A DNA stretch of 64,000 nt from the NCBI GenBank assembly GCA_001314845.1, contig LJZQ01000001.1, forward strand, positions 62,001-126,000, written 5' to 3'. The notes below the pieces were generated by a model, which made no database searches, had not been told where the DNA came from, and saw only the letters and a program-made list of their open reading frames with translations. Within the stretch, counting starts at the first letter, position 1. Each line of letters begins with the position of its first letter. The stretch comes from Marinobacter excellens HL-55. GTDB lineage: Bacteria; Pseudomonadota; Gammaproteobacteria; Pseudomonadales; Oleiphilaceae. Shown piece by piece: positions 62,483-64,000 of this stretch. Position numbers and translations under genes: made by a program.

Positions 62483-63079
62483 ATGCCAGTGCAACCCACC
62501 CGAATTCTGTCGCCACTCAGCCTTCTGATCCCTGCTGTGATCCTGACCTGCCTCCTGATATCACCGAAGGCCTTTGCCCAGAACCTGACCGAAGCCAACG
62601 TGCGCGCCTTTCTGGACAGCCTGCAGGCAGCCGAGCCCGTAATGATGGAACATGAAGAAGAACTGGAAGCCCTGACTGATCAGTCTGACGACACCGATTT
62701 TTCCGCGATTTTCTCTTCTGGCCTGGAGAAAATGAAAGGCCATGCCATGTACCAGGACCTGGAGCGCGTGGCGAAGCGCCACGGTTTTTCCAGCATCAAG
62801 CAATGGGCAAAGACCGGTGATCAGATCTTCCAGGCCTGGATCGCCCTGGAAATGGACGAGCAGCGCCCTTCGCAACAAGAGATGCAACAGGCACTGGCCG
62901 AGATCGAAAGCAGCCCCCACATGACGCCAGAACAAAAAGAGCAGATGAAAGCCATGATGGGCTCAGCTATGACCACCATGAACCAGGCCAGCGATGTGCC
63001 AAACGACAACAAACGCGCGGTCCGGCCCTTTATGGACGAATTGCGGGCCATGTCTGAGGATGAAGACAGCGGCTGGTAA
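62483..63079 (+). CDS. Exported hypothetical protein
   Basis: 198 residues, not recognised. An uncleaved or long signal peptide occupies residues 1-33 (hydrophobic core near 12-28, A-F-A-Q cleavage site). The mature part is acidic and helical, rich in Glu, Met and Gln (E-E-E-L-E-A-L-T, M-T-P-E-Q-K-E-Q-M-K-A-M-M), suggesting a soluble periplasmic helical protein. AAAGGAG lies upstream of the ATG. No motif hints at an enzymatic role. It is followed by a good terminator. Confidence 0.85.
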   Translation: MPVQPTRILSPLSLLIPAVILTCLLISPKAFAQNLTEANVRAFLDSLQAAEPVMMEHEEELEALTDQSDDTDFSAIFSSGLEKMKGHAMYQDLERVAKRHGFSSIKQWAKTGDQIFQAWIALEMDEQRPSQQEMQQALAEIESSPHMTPEQKEQMKAMMGSAMTTMNQASDVPNDNKRAVRPFMDELRAMSEDEDSGW

Positions 63080-63124
63080 ACCGGGCACCAGAACGGATGC
63101 AGCGAAAGCTGCCCCAGCACCCAT

Positions 63125-63161
63125 AAAAAACCCGGCAGCTGTCGCCAGTGCCGGGTTTTTT
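63125..63161. terminator. Bidirectional Rho-independent terminator
   Basis: A7-bp stem (CCCGGCA at 63131-63137 with TGCCGGG at 63149-63155) is flanked by A6 on the left and T6 on the right. It can stop the exported-protein transcript and, read on the minus strand, the NSS transporter transcript. Confidence 0.9.
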
Positions 63162-63182
63162 ATGGCCTGAAGCAGGCGAATG

Positions 63183-64000
63183 TCAGCCAAACAGGCTGTA
63201 TGCAAAGATGATCGCCACAGCAACCGGTGTTACGTAACGGATCAGGTTGTACCAAAGGGTAAAGCTGCCGTCCTTCATCACCAGATCGCTCTGCAACGAT
63301 TCTTTCGCCACAAACCAACCTACGAACAAGGCGGTCAGCAAACCAGACAGCGGCAGCATAACGTTGGCGGTGAAGTAGTCCAGCAAATCGAAGATGGTCT
63401 TGCCTTCAAAGGCCTCGAACATGCCCAGCGGCGCAAAGCCGGACCAGACGTTCAACGACAGGATAGAGGCAATACCCAGAGCCCAGCACAAGCCACCTAC
63501 CAGCACTGCGCTGCCGGTACGGGCCAGTTCAGTTTTCTCTTCAACCCACTCGACCACCGGCTCCAGCAGTGAAATACCGGACGTCCAGGCCGCAAACAAC
63601 AGCAGGATAAAGAACAGGGTTCCGAACAATTCGCCCATCGGCATGGCACCGAACGCCAACGGCAGGGTGATAAAGATCAGACCCGGGCCTTCGCTGGCCT
63701 CCAGACCATTGGCAAATACCAGCGGGAAAATCGCCAGACCGGCCAGCAGCGCAACCACGGTATCCATAATGCCGACCGTAATAGCGGTGCGACCAATAGA
63801 CACGTCGCGGCTCAGGTAAGAGCCGTAGGCCATCATGATTGCCATACCCAGGCTCAAGGTGAAGAAAGCGTGACCAAGAGCAACCAGCACACCCTTAACA
63901 CTCAGCGCGCTGAAATCGGGGGTAAACAGGAAGCTAACCGCCTCACCGAAATGCCCGGTGGTGGTGGCATAGCCGACAACCACCAGCAACAGGATCAACA
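63183..64000 (-). CDS. Sodium-dependent NSS-family transporter, C-terminal part
   Basis: The frame is open from the right edge, so at least 272 residues are present and the start is outside the window. Several hydrophobic segments appear. F-F-T-L-S-L-G-M-A-I-M-M-A-Y-G-S-Y near residue 47 resembles the sixth to eighth helices of the neurotransmitter:sodium symporter family (LeuT fold), and W-T-S-G-I-S-L-L-E-P-V near 138 marks the eighth-helix region. It would use Na+ to import an amino acid or related solute; the substrate is unknown. Confidence 0.85.
   Translation of the reverse strand, partial: LILLLVVVGYATTTGHFGEAVSFLFTPDFSALSVKGVLVALGHAFFTLSLGMAIMMAYGSYLSRDVSIGRTAITVGIMDTVVALLAGLAIFPLVFANGLEASEGPGLIFITLPLAFGAMPMGELFGTLFFILLLFAAWTSGISLLEPVVEWVEEKTELARTGSAVLVGGLCWALGIASILSLNVWSGFAPLGMFEAFEGKTIFDLLDYFTANVMLPLSGLLTALFVGWFVAKESLQSDLVMKDGSFTLWYNLIRYVTPVAVAIIFAYSLFG

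Overview
The window reads as chromosome of a marine gammaproteobacterium, most likely Marinobacter or a close relative. This is inferred from gene content and style: moderately high GC, Na+-type PomAB stator genes, a RegB/RegA (RoxSR)-type redox system, a class III formaldehyde-oxidising dehydrogenase, many c-di-GMP proteins and a long B12-uptake locus. No rRNA, tRNA, insertion sequence, prophage or CRISPR array was recognised. Coding density is high and many neighbours overlap by 4 nt (ATGA). The first and last genes are cut by the window edges.

Layout. 1-1000: end of a metal ABC transporter (binding protein tail, permease). 0.97-5.4 kb: GGDEF-EAL protein and HD-GYP protein, with the largest gene-free gap (3607-4035) between them. 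5.4-11.4 kb: hotdog thioesterase, cytochrome c' facing cytochrome b561, an RNase J-like metallo-hydrolase overlapping a family 3 solute-binding protein, a DJ-1/PfpI protein, and glutathione-dependent formaldehyde dehydrogenase. 11.6-15.8 kb: a cryptochrome-DASH cluster with a RetSat/CrtI-like oxidoreductase and a small DUF2805 protein, then a DUF1232 protein. 15.9-17.6 kb: pomAB. 17.8-21.8 kb: the complete Anbu operon (permuted ATP-grasp, alpha-E, transglutaminase, proteasome-like peptidase). 21.8-30.2 kb (minus): a tightly packed run of RND adaptor, RND pump, ABC ATPase, FtsX-type permease and CrtC/AttH-like lipoprotein. 30.3-36.8 kb: a K+-channel-like protein, a second RND pump with adaptor, and a BCCT transporter. 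37-39 kb: OprC-type copper receptor. 39.3-43.2 kb: gdhA followed by a protein joining a KaiC-like domain without Walker A to a PEP-synthase-type ATP-grasp domain. 43.2-47.4 kb: redox-type histidine kinase and regulator, then a PAS-GGDEF-EAL protein. 47.4-52.4 kb: CbiM-like permease, SulP transporter, metallo-hydrolase, GGDEF protein. 52.5-54.1 kb: a 3-methyladenine glycosylase-like gene facing a winged-helix/nucleotidyltransferase gene across an operator array, followed by a broken HEPN gene. 54.1-58.9 kb: btuBFCD genes with a cobalamin riboswitch. 59.1-64 kb: cNMP/CBS/DUF294 protein with a DnaQ-like exonuclease, a TetR/QsdR regulator, an exported hypothetical protein, and the C-terminal part of an NSS transporter.

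The most distinctive sequence-level signal is at 53.15-53.22 kb. Three 13-bp dyads of the form CCCC-N5-GGGG start exactly 21 bp apart, and two of them lie in the spacers of face-to-face divergent promoters. They sit beside a regulator with an antitoxin-type nucleotidyltransferase domain, whose presumed HEPN partner has been destroyed by an internal deletion and frameshift. Other points of interest are the Anbu operon, the KaiC-like/ATP-grasp fusion, the compact B12 riboswitch and the ABC-RND-lipocalin run.
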